A DNA stretch of 64,000 nucleotides from Paragyromitra xinjiangensis (GCA_038503065.1 JBCAMK010000009.1:806001-870000), one strand, 5' to 3'. Shown: positions 22,590 to 34,887, numbered from the stretch's first letter. Translations and numbers: made by a program. The notes: a model not told the origin generated them from the sequence alone.

Positions 22590-25552
22590 TCACGCTGCCA
22601 GGATAGGTGAGTGATTATTCGTGACTCGAGTCTTGGATAAGCCAAAGGAACCAACTTTACCATTGGTGCTAAGTAGAATACGGGCAGTATTAAAAACATT
22701 GTTATAACAAAGTACTTTTACCACCACCAACCATAACAAAATCGCAAACAAGAAGAAAGTCCCCCTGTATTTTCTAATAATACAAACACTCATCAAAGAG
22801 CCAGTTGCGAAACTGATCAGACAGTAAAAAGGCAAAACAAACCTCCACCATCCACAGAAATAAAACCAACAAAACCAAACAACCCCACCCTCCCAAAACC
22901 CAATCCCATTACCCCTCCACCCTCCCTCCCCACCCTCCCAAAACCCTAACCAAGACCTCCCCAGCGACCCTCCTCTCCTCCCCCTCCTCTCAGCTCTCTC
23001 CCTCTCCTCCCTCTCCCTCTCCTCCCCCCTCTCCTCCCCCCTCTTCCTCTTCCTCTCCTCCACCTCCTTCCTCCTCGCCAACCACCTCAACGAATGCCCC
23101 GTAACCCCTCCACTCGCCACTCCCGTATCCAACGGCGGTACAGTAAACCACAACAACTTCCCCTCCCGATCCCTCAAGAACTGTTTCGCCGTCTCCTCAT
23201 CCATACTATGCGTCACGCTCTCTGGCAACGTAAACGTCGTCGGTGGAGCCGGCGGATGATACTGTTTATGTTCGCGGCCCTGCTGCGGGAGCTGCGGATT
23301 ATACCCACTATTTGAGTTCTGGCGGTGGAGGGCGCCAGGAGTCTGCGCGTAGTGCGGGTGTTGGTATTGGGTCATTGGAGATCGCATTGGGTGGTTGGGG
23401 GTTGGGGGTGCTGGTGTAGATGGGGTGGTGGTGACGGAGGCTGCGAGATGTGCTTGCTTGTACATTTGGGTCATAGACATGGTTTCGTGGTAGTCGGGGT
23501 TGATGACGCGGGGGGTGGGAGGTGCGGCGACGGGAACTGGGGTGTGGGTTGGCATTGGTGCGGGTGGTGGGGTGGGTTCGGGGGGTGGGGAGTCCTGGGT
23601 GTGTTAGTTGGGGTTTTATATGTGGTGTTTGCTTCCTGCGGTCTGGTTCGCAAGGGTGGGAAAAAGGAAAGAAAGTGGAATGAGTAACATACGTTTTCTC
23701 TCCGCGCTCTTCTGAATACTGCGCCGACGATTGGGGGTGCGTTTTCAACTCCCATTTTTGCTTCTGGTAGGGGGTCGTCTTCCTTTGCGCCTTCTGGTAG
23801 TAGGTGTAGAATTGGGCTCGGCATCTTCCGTAACACTTGCTGTTTCTCAAACATATCGAGTTCGTAGTCCTGCCCGCGCACCTCATCTGGAATACAGCTC
23901 TTCCACGTCTTGATCTTATTAAAGTGTTTCTCAACCTCGTTATACCGACTCTCACACACATAGATCGGGATCTTCTTCTGGTCAACCCCACGAGGACGTC
24001 CCCTACTGTACCTAGTAAAGAACATAACGAAGCACTTCCCCAAGACCTCATCGATATGATGATCACGGTATTGCCCCGTCTTGACCACCTCAGCTTCATA
24101 GAACTTCTTTTCCACCCAATGCACAGTCTGCTCCGGGCGGTAGTACCAACACGCGTTGATCCACACCTGACCCTCATGGTCCTTCCAAGTCCGGAACACC
24201 TGTCCAACAGTAGGCTTATTCGGGTCGTTCGGATTAATAATATGGATCCAGTCGCCAACACGGTATGTCTCGCCTTTATGTTCGATATAGTCGAGTGGAA
24301 GACGAGTTTGCTTACTACCACCACCGTCGTCGCCGGCAGCGATGTCTTCGTCTTTACGCGCCTTTTCGATCGCTGCGGCTTTACGCATTTCGTCCTGCAG
24401 CATGACCGCATCGATAAACAGCTGTGAGTTATCCTCGTTGAACAGCTTCGCGTTATCGAACATTAATTCCATATCAGCAATAAACTGATCAAAAGACTTA
24501 TATTCCCTCCGCTTCACATTCTTCCGAATCAGATCCAGCGCGATAGGGTTTTTAATCTCCTGGAAATACTCCGGGAACTCTTTTTTCTCGGGTAATTTCT
24601 CAAAAGCGTTGATACGAAGATTCCCAGTATCATCATCTTTCAACTTCCTAAGAGCCTTCAAGACATTCTTCACCCGGACCTCCATAGGAGTATCAACCCT
24701 CGGAGGACGTCCACGTTTCCTCCTCGGATCGTTCAGATCCTTCTGTCTGCTGCTTTCGTTGTTGGCGCCTTCCTCCTCTTGCTCGCCGGTGGCGTCTTTC
24801 GTGGTCGTGCCTTTTCCAGATCGTCTACGGGCGCTTGTGCGCCGTTTCTTACTATCGTCTTCGTCTTCCTCCGGCGGGTCGTCTTCCTCTTCCTCCTCTT
24901 CTTCTTCGGCTGCGGAGTCTTCTTCGGGGTCGGGGGAGCCTTGGGAGCCGCTGGGGGAGGGGGGAGGTAGTGGGCCGAGGTCGGGGAGGGTGGCGTCGCT
25001 GATGGTGATTTTGGTTGTGGCGGAGAGCTTGGTTAGTTCTGTGCGGAGTGTGGCTTCGAGGGTTTCGGCGTCTTCGTAGATTGTGCTGTCGTGGCGGTTG
25101 TAGAGTTTTGCGTTGTGGAAGATCTGGGGGGGTTAGTAGAGTAGAGAGAGGGGAGGGGAGGGGAGGGGGTGTACTTGTGCGCAGTCTTTTACAAAGTCAG
25201 CGAATGCGGTGTAGGTTCTTCTTTTGACGTTTTGCTGTAGTGCTGTTAGTACTGCGGTGGTGACGGTAGTGGTGAGACTCACCTGCACTGGGTTCAGCGC
25301 CTGGGGGTGTTTAATGAGCTTGTAGTAATCTGCGAACTGTCGCTTGGGGAGGAGATCATGGAAGGCCTCAGAGAGGTCGCGATCCCTACTAATGTTAACG
25401 GCGCTCAGAAAAGGGAGGGAGGGAGAGGAAACAAAAAGGAAACGTGAAACGAACTCGGAGTCTTTCTGGTTGAAGAGAGAGTCCAGGACGGACTGCATTG
25501 CCTTGTAGAGCTCATCGCTGAGCTTTGGGGTGGGATTGCGGACAGTGACCAT
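22590..25552 (-). CDS. RSC1: RSC chromatin-remodelling complex subunit (Rsc1/Rsc2-like; two bromodomains, AT-hook, BAH)
   Basis: Exons 25552-25283, 25234-25175, 25123-23693 and 23594 onward. Bromodomain 1 spans residues about 10-140 (KRQFADYYKLIKHPQ, IFHNAKLYN). An acidic/basic linker with AT-hook KRGRPPR (about 246-252), bromodomain 2 (about 258-365, FPEYFQEIKNPIALD) and a BAH domain (about 395-515) follow, then a Pro-rich region and a family-typical KLLWFTVPPL...HSL segment before an Arg/Glu-rich helix. It should bind acetylated histones in the nucleus as part of RSC. The region around residues 33-54 contains an in-frame insertion (25391-25456) that looks like an intron but offers no in-phase splice pair. 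The 3' end is uncertain: after about 22950 the frame turns Trp/Phe-rich and is probably intronic, and a candidate last exon lies at 22289-22437. The given end is only the first in-frame stop. ATG chosen at MVTVRNP; the frame is open further upstream. Confidence 0.85.
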
Positions 25553-25947
25553 GGCGATGGTGTGGCGCGACACGCGCAATGGGAGAGATGCTCTGGGGAT
25601 TCGGTCTGGGGGACGCGACGTGAAACGGATTTCAGGTGCGGCAACTGGGCGGAGCTGTGATTCGGCGGGAACGGTGAGTGGTGATGTCGTGGTTGAGGCC
25701 GCGTTTGGCCTTTGGGAAAAAAGCCACTGAAGTTGATAAACAATCCCTGGTGTGGCGGAGTCAGCCACGAGTGAGAAGTCGTGAAGAAAGAGACGGTTAT
25801 TGTTCTAAAGAATGTCCGTTTTTTAAATTACTTGCTAATATCTACATCGAAGTGAATCAAAAACCCCTTTGCGCCGAGCCATACTCATTAATCGTCCAAT
25901 CATGCTGAAATATATCACAAGAATCGAAACCCCATTACCCCAACATA
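25553..25947. other. Intergenic between RSC gene and kelch gene
   Basis: Holds the 5' flank of the RSC gene (frame open upstream of its ATG up to 25768 but without protein-like character) and the 3' flank of the kelch gene. No separate feature seen. Confidence 0.5.
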
Positions 25948-28938
25948 TCATTGACAAACCATCTCCACTCTCCCCTCTTCACCACACATCTCAACCACAA
26001 TCTCCCCCTCAACCACTATCTCCCCCTGAATCACAACCTTCTCCTCCTTCTCCTCCTCCACCACCACCACATCCTCAACTACAACCTCCTCCTTCCCTTC
26101 CTCCTTTCCCTGCCCAACACCTCTCCTCTCATCCAAATTCACAACCCTCAACGCCCCCTTCGGCGCCGTAAACATAACCTGCACAACCCTCTTCTCAATC
26201 GCCGCCTCTAAATCCCAATCCTCATCTCCAAGACTAAACCTCACATCCTTCCCCATCAACGCCGCATCCAACGCAATTGGAATACTCAACGTATCACTCC
26301 CCTCCGACTGACTCCCTGACTGTCCCCCTCTCTCCAACGACCCCTCCCACAGTCCAATCGGACTAGTCGGCAATATATCCGGTAGTGCGTTTCTCAACGC
26401 CGAAATACTCGCCCACCGTCTTGGCTGCTTCGGGCTCGGACTAATCACCTGGGTGTCGTGTAGACTCACAACTCGTCGACTCGGCTTCGGGACCGGGAAG
26501 AAACGTGCTGGTGTTAGCAGCGTACGAACTTTTGGTGTCGGTGGTCGGGACCGTGCGGGTGGGAAGGAGTGGGCGTATGGTATTCGTAATGGTGCGGTGG
26601 GGATTGTCATAAGGCTTTCAGAGCTTAGTGCTGCTCTTGGGGGCGGTCGTGGGAGGATATGACGGTGTGAGGTGTCGCTCCATTCATCGCTTGGTGTTCC
26701 GCTGCGAGAGCGGGATTGCTCGTAGATTGTCTCTTGTTCTGCCATCTTCTCTGCGAATGCGAGGGAGCGGTTGTATAGTTCTGCTAGGTCTTCAGAACCG
26801 ACTGTAGCCCCGCAGGAGCTACGACGATCGTATTCGTCGGCTTCGAAGATGGTGGATACTCTTACTGGGTTTGTTTTTAGTACTGCTTTTGGTGGTGGTC
26901 GTGGGGCGGGTGTCGTGAGCGGTATAGATCTGAATGAGAGTCTTTGGGATCCATCTGGTGTTCCTGAACGGGATGTGTCGTCTCCAAGAACGCGGTATGA
27001 ATGGCTTCGGGTCTCTACGATACCGACTCGCTCCTGACTCATCGATTTTGCTGAGGATCCGTATGGTCCTACTCGCTCTTGGCTTATTGAGGGTTTAGTA
27101 GAGTGGTTATAAAACCCAAACGTGCCTAATCGCTCTTCACTCGTCGTTTTACCGTAGAATCCGGAAGACCCCCATCTCTCACGTTCCAAGGGTCTCGAAT
27201 AAACCGCCTCTGAATCATCTCCCTTCTTCCCCTTCCGAAAATACCAGAAGTATCCAATGACCACTGCGACGACCGCAGCAGTACTAAGCACAACACCTAA
27301 CACGATCCTCGTTGTACGCCGGGCTTTATCACAAGCATTCATCCCCTTAATCTCCGCCGCCAGGATATTCTCAGGTTTATATGTCGACACCCAGCTCGCC
27401 GAAGTAACATTATAAAAGAAGCTCTTATCGCTAACCTCCGATGCATTCGCGAACGGGCTGATCCTATACCCACTAGTAACCATCATAACATCCCCCTCCA
27501 GCATAACCGCCGCATGACCCGACAACCCTTCTTCCTCGCCATCCGCCGGTGGTCCGAGTTCTCCAGAACGGGTATACGGGATATCCCACTTCCAGCTCTC
27601 CTTACCAATATCCCCAGTGAGCTCAAGCACGATGAGACGTGGTTCAGCTGGGGTGTTGATATCGCCGACCCAGCCTCCATAGACGATCACTCGTTTTCCG
27701 TCTTTAGTCGCAACAGCAGTATGGCCAGATCGCGGGTCGATCCGTCGGGTGTCTTTTTCCTCTTGACGACGGTGGACAGCTGTTGAGGGGTCTTCTCTTG
27801 TTGTTTCAGTTTGGGTAGTTGGTCTTGGGTCGGTCGCGACTTTAGTAGAGCTGGAGGATAGCTTCGGTGGTGCTGCCTCCGGGAGCGCAACGTCGGCGAA
27901 TTTCCAGCGCCCTTCCGGGACTTGGTACACTGCGACTTGACGCATATCGACGAAAGCCTTCTCGGTGTGGCCACCGATCATTACAACGGTCATTGAGGTA
28001 TCACCGGACGGTATGGTGGTGAGTGAAAACCCGGCTTCGGGGATCGGCCATTCGCCGTAGCTGCCGTGGCCGTTGTTCTCTGATATGATAGCGGACTGAG
28101 CAGTCGGGTCGTTACTTCCACGCATTGTTGGCGCTGCACCTTTTTGTTTCCCAGGACTAAACGAGAATGTTTTCGAGATTGGAAACTCCACGGCAAGCAT
28201 GGAGCCAGAGTACATTGCGCGGGAGATTGACCAAGAGTCGGGGTTTTGTCGACTTGCGAAGGTTGGACATTGACCACCGAACATGAAGGCTTTACTTTCG
28301 GTTGTAGTGGTTATTACAACGCCTTGTTCGTATTCTTTGAGTTCGGTGTCGCCTTCGCGGGATTGACCTTTCATGAACGTTGATGATGGGGCGATGGTTG
28401 ATGTGGTTGATGCGATACTGTATGCGAATGCTCGGCCGTAGTATCGTCCTTTTGGGAGTGGAAGGCTTTTGATATCGATATCAAGACGGCCTAGGCCGTC
28501 GGCTGGGACTACATCTCTGGCTTTCCACCCGGTTTTGCTGTCGCTGAGATTGTATTCGTAGAGTGCGAGGTGGGAGTCACAGGAGCCGGAGAAAATCACG
28601 ACTTTTTCGTCGAGGATGCCTTCGGCGCTGCTGGGGTTGCTGAATAGTAGTGGGGTGAGAGAGGCTTGGGTTTCTAGGTTATGGCCCTGTGAGAGGGGTG
28701 GAGAAGGTAGCTCGGTGAATGCGGTGGTGATGTTTTCTGTCGAGAAGGTGGTGTTGAGGTGGAGTGAGAGAAATCGGAAGTTGGTGGGTGATGGGGATGT
28801 GTTGGAGGGGATGAAGAGATATACTATTGAGGAGTCTCTTGAGAGGAGTCCGGTTGCGGGGTGGGGAGGTGCTGAGGATGCGGTTCGTGCTATTGTTCGT
28901 GCGGTGAGGAGGAGGGCTATGAGTAGGTGGTGCTTCAT
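25948..28938 (-). CDS. Kelch/galactose-oxidase-type single-pass membrane protein
   Basis: A single uninterrupted exon of 996 codons. Residues 1-18 are a signal peptide (MKHHLLIALLLTARTIA). The extracellular part to about residue 540 contains beta-propeller-like repeats with GG and Trp signatures (MFGGQCPTF, VVMIGGHTEKA, GHTAVATKDGKRVIVYGGW, GHAAVMLEGDVMMVTSGY). A membrane segment follows at about 543-568 (VLGVVLSTAAVVAVVIGYFW) with a basic stop (RKGKKG), then a roughly 430-residue cytoplasmic tail rich in Ser, Pro and Arg, including PPP stretches, ending in a Val/Glu-rich acidic segment (EEVVVEDVVVVEEEKEE). Proteins of this plan are common in filamentous ascomycetes and are thought to sit at the cell surface; the ligand is unknown. 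Confidence 0.9.
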   Translation of the reverse strand: MKHHLLIALLLTARTIARTASSAPPHPATGLLSRDSSIVYLFIPSNTSPSPTNFRFLSLHLNTTFSTENITTAFTELPSPPLSQGHNLETQASLTPLLFSNPSSAEGILDEKVVIFSGSCDSHLALYEYNLSDSKTGWKARDVVPADGLGRLDIDIKSLPLPKGRYYGRAFAYSIASTTSTIAPSSTFMKGQSREGDTELKEYEQGVVITTTTESKAFMFGGQCPTFASRQNPDSWSISRAMYSGSMLAVEFPISKTFSFSPGKQKGAAPTMRGSNDPTAQSAIISENNGHGSYGEWPIPEAGFSLTTIPSGDTSMTVVMIGGHTEKAFVDMRQVAVYQVPEGRWKFADVALPEAAPPKLSSSSTKVATDPRPTTQTETTREDPSTAVHRRQEEKDTRRIDPRSGHTAVATKDGKRVIVYGGWVGDINTPAEPRLIVLELTGDIGKESWKWDIPYTRSGELGPPADGEEEGLSGHAAVMLEGDVMMVTSGYRISPFANASEVSDKSFFYNVTSASWVSTYKPENILAAEIKGMNACDKARRTTRIVLGVVLSTAAVVAVVIGYFWYFRKGKKGDDSEAVYSRPLERERWGSSGFYGKTTSEERLGTFGFYNHSTKPSISQERVGPYGSSAKSMSQERVGIVETRSHSYRVLGDDTSRSGTPDGSQRLSFRSIPLTTPAPRPPPKAVLKTNPVRVSTIFEADEYDRRSSCGATVGSEDLAELYNRSLAFAEKMAEQETIYEQSRSRSGTPSDEWSDTSHRHILPRPPPRAALSSESLMTIPTAPLRIPYAHSFPPARSRPPTPKVRTLLTPARFFPVPKPSRRVVSLHDTQVISPSPKQPRRWASISALRNALPDILPTSPIGLWEGSLERGGQSGSQSEGSDTLSIPIALDAALMGKDVRFSLGDEDWDLEAAIEKRVVQVMFTAPKGALRVVNLDERRGVGQGKEEGKEEVVVEDVVVVEEEKEEKVVIQGEIVVEGEIVVEMCGEEGRVEMVCQ

Positions 28939-30689
28939 CGTGAGGTGTCAGGACTCGGTGTCAGGACTCTCGATGGGAGAGGGTCGGGATATTGGTGTTG
29001 CTTCCAGCGTTACTTTGCTGTTTCCTGGTAGGTGGAGGATGCTGTAGTATTCACGATGTCCAGGCTTCAGACATACAGCAGTGTAACAGAAGTTTAGCGT
29101 AGAGAGTCTGTAGGAGAGAATTGGGGGAAAGATGGTGAAAAGGTGGATGTAGGCCATTATGGATAGTAGAAGCAAGACTGAAAAGCCTCTCCATTAATCA
29201 AAGTGGCGTTGATAGTGCAGAGGTTGGGACACGAAGTCTCGAAATGAGATAGATAGAGACGTTTAATGAGTTGAGACAGCGGGGAGGCTGCTGTCGATGA
29301 ATGGGGCTGGTGGCCAATACCTGTCAGGATAAACGAAGGGGCTGAGACTTTGGTATGTGAGAGAAGAACTGGTGTAGAAGAGAATCGTTCTGCATATCTC
29401 GTGGTGCTGTTTATGCAGGTGGTTGAGGAATGTTGGTTGACAATTCCACATTCCGAAGTGAATCACCAAAACCGACCACCCTTAATACACCCACCACCAC
29501 CGAAACCCACCACCTACTGTTATTTTAAGATTTGACATGTAGTTCCCGCAGACTTTCGGTACGGTACGGTGGATTTTTCCAGTTCAGTGTCATGGAAACA
29601 TGCCATGCCACTGTAGTAAAATCTGAGGCTGAACTTTGGGCAGCTAGTATTAATTTAAAAGAAAATTAGATTGAATTTAAGTACCTACTTTCCTTACCAA
29701 ACTTCTCACGTTTTGAACGATGACCAAGGTAGGCTTCACGACACATCACTCGCCAAGCAAACGGTAGGACCAATGATTTCTCGGCAACTTTATCTAACTA
29801 TACATTTCTATTTACCACTTCCAATTTTTTCGAAGTCAATGCGCTACCACTAATAGGATATAAACGTGATTAGCAGGATCGTTTTTTCTGGAAGAGAATA
29901 GTCTCATAACTGACTTTTTGACCTACTTTAGTTCGACTCTTTGTAAGACCTGCCACCAAATTTAGCCAAGTCCCAAGACCAGCTTGGAAATCTACAGATA
30001 GCAATGAACTGGTTTCCCTCGTTTTCTATAACCGCAACACAACAGGTACTAGTAGATGGTATGAATGGTCAGTGAGGCAATAGGATATTTTAGAACAGGA
30101 ATCTACTTCCCTGATTTTGGGTGGTTTGAGGGAGTAGTCAAACTTCAAGTCTTAGCGCCAAAACCCACCCCTAAGGCTTTTCAACCTCACAAGACCGCGC
30201 TCCATTCCGAGCACTCTTAGCGTAAGGCTAGGGCGGCTTTGAGGGAAGTGTATAGCATGGAATCACGGCTTAGGAGGAAATAGGTTTTTATGTACTTTTG
30301 CTACTCAAGCGGCTCCCCACAATTTTTTTGCCCGGAAAACTCCTCTAACCCTTGCGCTAAGAGCGTCGCATGTTGCATTAGCTCGGTCCACCTTTTTGTT
30401 CGGAGCCACGCAATCCTTATTCTATGTATTTCTTGCAAGCGTGACGGTTCCCGCTGGGCACCCAAGCTTATAATCTTCTCTCCACCTTCCACCTTCCACC
30501 ACCTTCCACTCCCCACCCTCATCTGTCTCATCACCATCACCATCGTGCAACTGCATCTTTCATCAACAACTCCCCAAATCCACCAGAATCCTGATATTAA
30601 GCACAAAAACCACCTATTGAACAGTTTATCTAGCAAGCTCGCTACACCCAACCAAAGAGTCAGCCTTATCAATTGAACCTCATTTTCAG

Positions 30690-31441
30690 AAGGGAGGCCC
30701 GTGGGATTGGAAACAGTTTTCTAGATCAAGAAACTTGCGAAGAACTAATGAGAATTATTAACGGGAAGATAGTGTGGCTCGAAGGAAGGATTAGAAACTT
30801 CCAGAAGACAGTGGACCGGTTGCTAGAATGCATGCTGTTATCACTACACCTACTCGGAGGTCAGCTAGCTAGAGGGCTAGAGTTAGTACAAGCCCAATAT
30901 GCTAACACGGTGGAAAGAGCCCACAGTGTGTTTACTGCTCTCAGCCGCTACAGTTAAGGTTAGTTCACTGGAATATTACGACGTTCAGGAGCGAACCCCG
31001 GCCACAGGCGCAGTGATCTGGTCATTGCTTACGGTTTGGGTCAAGCAGTGTCTGCTACCTCTCAGATGAGGCAGAGAAACATTCATAACTTGCGTGGGCG
31101 CCGTTGGACTAGCAGGGAATGCTTTAATCACCTCTATTTCCATCCAGTGGCTGAATAAGATTATAGATCGAAATTCAAAGCCAGGGAAGAGACAGACAGA
31201 AGGGGACAAAAACGACAGCTCAAAAGCCCCAGATGGTTCCAATCAAAAAAAAAATTCTTTTCTTCACGGATATCCTTTCCGATTCCAAAGCCAGCGAAGC
31301 AGAGGGAGGGGGAATCATATTAATGAGGCTAGTTCAGCAGTTGATATCCCCCCCACTAAAGAATCCGCCCATGTCCACCGACCGGGAGGTGAGTGCCAGA
31401 ATATGAAGTCGGCACTGGCTACTATCACCGCTTCTGCCTAA
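30690..31441 (+). other. Possible small multi-exon gene or gene relic
   Basis: After a TTTTCAG acceptor-like site, 30690-30957 reads as a helical, Leu/Arg-rich segment (CEELMRIINGKIVWLEGR... LVQAQYANTVERAHS). At 31094-31441 a hydrophobic stretch (AVGLAGNALITSISIQW) is followed by a basic, polar tail. A donor at 30929 (GTGTTT) could join a hydrophobic piece at 31000-31065, but I could not find joins that keep one frame throughout, nor a convincing start codon. It may be a decayed gene. No family recognised. Confidence 0.25.
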
Positions 31442-33540
31442 ACTTCTCCGATGAGCATGTTAAGCAGGTATTGAAAAAAAACATTCAAAGCCGATGCTTC
31501 AATGTTTGCAAGCGCAAATGAGCTCCAATCCATTGGCGCCGATGACAACACTAGGAGCTGCTGACTCACTATTCCCGCATGATATGAAGAAACTTATGCT
31601 CCGTGCAAAGGAGGTCTAACTACTGTCGTGAGCCAACATTTTCTCTAGAATTTCTAGATCGAGGGTCCTTATGAAAATATCAATCTCTGGATATATTTAT
31701 TGCGTCGACCGACAAGCCTATTATGGCTAAGTGGGCCTTCTGGGCCATCTTCTTGGTCTCTCGCAGTTCGTATGCTGCTAGGCTTCGTATTTAGGGGCGG
31801 GGTCGAGGAAGCTAAGGCAGCCTTTTCTAAGGCTTGCTCGGCATGATCTAATACATCCGGTTGCGAAATCCTGTCTTGCTAGCATCAAAAGGGAATATTT
31901 ATCCGGCCTCTTGCAGGTTTCCTACATACTTGCAGTTATTATTGTTAGGTATTTTGATTTCCCGACACAATTTTCCTCTCAAACCGAATGCTGCGATACA
32001 TTGATATCAATTCAAAACCTCCACTATATGGTTCCCAACGAATAATATTCTTGGTCTATCACTCGACCAGATCAACAACCACTGTGTTTGAAGCACTAAT
32101 ATTCAGCCTCTTGATAAAGGCTTCCCTTCGTGCCTCCACTGTTTCAACTATTTCGTAATTATTTATTTATTTGGCGGCTATTCGGACTATGCAGAACTGC
32201 TTCGGGAGACCGGAAAATCATTTGATGGAGCTCTTTCTATTCCCCTGACACCTGCATATATCCAGAGGCTTTCACCTCTAGCATAGCAAGCAACCTCGCA
32301 ATCCACACTATTCACGCGAGATAATTCCGACACTACAGGAGAGGCAAAGGGCAAGAAACGGTGCTTAAGGGCCGTTTGCATTCTCCGCAGGTGCGAAAGA
32401 GACACAAGAGGCTATAAACATGGTCGAAACAGCGGCGTTAACCTAACTTCATTCCTTGCTGTGGACAATGAGGCCCTTTTTTAACTTGTTGTCGAAAATG
32501 GTCTTCGGATTTGCGAACACTGTCTGGCTATGCTAGTGAAGAAGATGCGTGAAAGTTGCCTGGAGATATTTGGATCAAAATCAGGACTCCTAATTTTTTG
32601 ATCACATGCTTCCAACCTCGTGACGGCATCTATCCGCTACTTAAATGCCCTCTTCGTGCTAAGTATAATTCACGCCACGTTCACAACTTCTTCTATCATG
32701 TCCCCTCCTATTTTGAAAACACGGTCTCGCAAGACTCTCACCAATTATCAATCTATTTCCTGCCGTTAGCCAACGAAAATATTTCCCTTGCTTCCTCTTT
32801 CACGAGACGAATCTCGCAGAAAAAAGAATTATTCAGGTCGCCTTTTCTGACTCATATTCACCAAGCGGCTGTAAAGGGTTTTGAAAGATAAAAAATTTAT
32901 ATTACCAATCCTCGCAAGTCAGGAGCTCATCATCCCTAGCATTATGTCGACTGCTAACTCCTTAGTCAGAAAAAAGGAAATGCTAGTAGCCACCAGATCG
33001 TAACTTTTCCGAGTAGCTTACGTGAAACAACGCGTATGTAGAAGGAAGTGGGATGGGCTTAAGGCCTGGTGAAAAGCGATTAAGGACCCAGCGGGGATCT
33101 ACATGCTACTCGTATCGTTCATTTCCATAATGACCTTTATCAATTCAATCCTCGAAGAATATACGGGTGGGATAGCAAAACCCTAGATCGTTTGCGTCGT
33201 TGTATTACGCGATTTGGTTTGTTTTACTTATCGTGCGTTGCCGCATGGATAGATACAATATCATATGCCATTATTAGTGGGGGATTACTGTGCTTGGTGA
33301 AATAACCGGCAGACAGTATCTTGTGGCATCTATAGTAAAATCTTTCACCGCAGCGGCCATAGCCGGCACAATGTTTTCGGATTAGCGACAGAAGGGGCAT
33401 CGAAGTCACTCTTAGTATTCTCGTTCAGCCACGAGGAAGCGGGCCCACAATTTGCCTCAAATGAGAATCTTCTTCAAGTCTAGTGAACCCGAGCCACCCT
33501 CACTCGTTACGCCATCAAATAGACATACGCCAGGCAATAG

Positions 33541-33616
33541 TCTCGTGCCCAGCCCACACTGCGCAGCTTGCTGCCTACGGTGCGCAGCAGCCATAGGCAG
33601 TGGGGGATGGGAACGA
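33541..33616. repeat. Palindromic mini-repeat (copy 2)
   Basis: The outer arms CTCGTGCCCAGCCCACACTGC (33542-33562) and its near-complement ending GGGATGGGAACGAG (about 33596-33616) pair with three mismatches. The inner part contains GCGCAGCTTGC. The left arm is closely similar to the reverse strand of the hairpin at 20891-20930, so both belong to one dispersed hairpin family. Confidence 0.6.
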
Positions 33617-34887
33617 GCCTAGCCAGGCAAGAACTTCATTGAAACGTAAAACATCACGGCCGTCTGTACGCCAAAGGAACTGGTAAGACACCATAGGCCA
33701 TACGACGTTTCAGGACTTGAAACACTCGATTTAAATTAAAAATTATTAAGGAAAAATCATTTCTGAGCTAGGTAAATTTAGAATAGCTCCAGGATACAAA
33801 AACCCCGTCTCACATTAGGTCTTTCCAGCAAGACTTTTCAGCCAGCGTCGTGTAAAGATACCAACATGGCAAGGTGGGCAAACATGGCAAGAACTCTCGC
33901 TATATACATACCATACTAGAATTTTACTGGTAATAACTCCCAAAAAAAGGTAAAGACGATAGACCAGTTTCACGTTATTTCAAACCCAAAGGTTTGGCCG
34001 GAAACTGCTCACCTAGCCGCTGGTAGTAAAGGGATAAGTATTATCATTAATATTTCTACCTAATCCAAAGTACTGCTATGCAGAACTACTAGTTTAAAAG
34101 GGTTAAACCCTTCAAAGAAGTAGGGAAAGCTTGCAATATTTGAAACACAATATGTTTTCTACACGTTCTTATGTAGCCTGGTAGCGGGTGAGTTTAGAAC
34201 TAAGATGTAAACTGAAATGTATTGACATCTTGGCTATTTCAAACAAAAACATTTTCCAGTCGCGGTAGAAATATCCGTCGCTAGACCAAACGACCCGTTC
34301 AAATACGAAGATGGAAGATCGAAATGCATAATAAACACTTACATAACACAACCTTTAGCTAGATAAATTTATGCTTACGGGTTTAGAACCCCGCTATGTA
34401 AACTAAGGTCTAAAATATTTTTAAGCCCTATTTGGCTCCTGTTAGATAAAACTACATCCAGTAATACAGCCTACCTAATACACCCCGCTCCATAAATAGG
34501 TATTTCTGAAGTAGTTCGTAAAACGTGTACATTAATACGCTAAGGGGAAATCTTTTAAATTAGATGACATGAGAAGAAAATAAAATTGAACTGTTAGGGG
34601 TTTAAAACAGCCGTTGGAGGTATTTTTCTTGGAGCGGCTGCGTTTAATATTTTTTACACCCTAGTCAACCAAAACCTAAATCCCAACTCTGGAGCGAGTT
34701 TTTCTTGGGTAAGAAGACAGCCCATTCTACAAATATAAAAGCATCCTTCCTCTCCCACCGTCCCTTTCTCCCTAACCACCACACCTTCTTCACGCCTGCA
34801 ACACTTGGAAGAATTCGGAGTACCCTAAAGTATCCCGGCAGTTCAATACTAGATACTCTGTCTACTTCCCACTTCTTACTCTGCACA

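Larger units (their letters stand above)
28939..34887. other. 6-kb gene-poor AT-rich block
   Basis: No gene is firmly supported. The first 250 bases are the promoter of the kelch gene. Weak coding-like stretches lie at 30690-30957 and 31094-31441 (listed separately). A hairpin repeat sits at 33541-33616. The rest is AT-rich with many stops, and no transposon ends could be recognised. Confidence 0.5.

Noticed and set aside
23308..24411. 367-codon minus-strand frame with Arg-rich content
   Set aside because: It overlaps the bromodomain-2/BAH exon in another frame; the exon frame has clear domains, so this is a shadow.
25553..25768. Upstream extension of the RSC subunit
   Set aside because: The frame is open but the sequence lacks bromodomain-family similarity; the ATG at 25552 directly precedes the conserved start of the domain.
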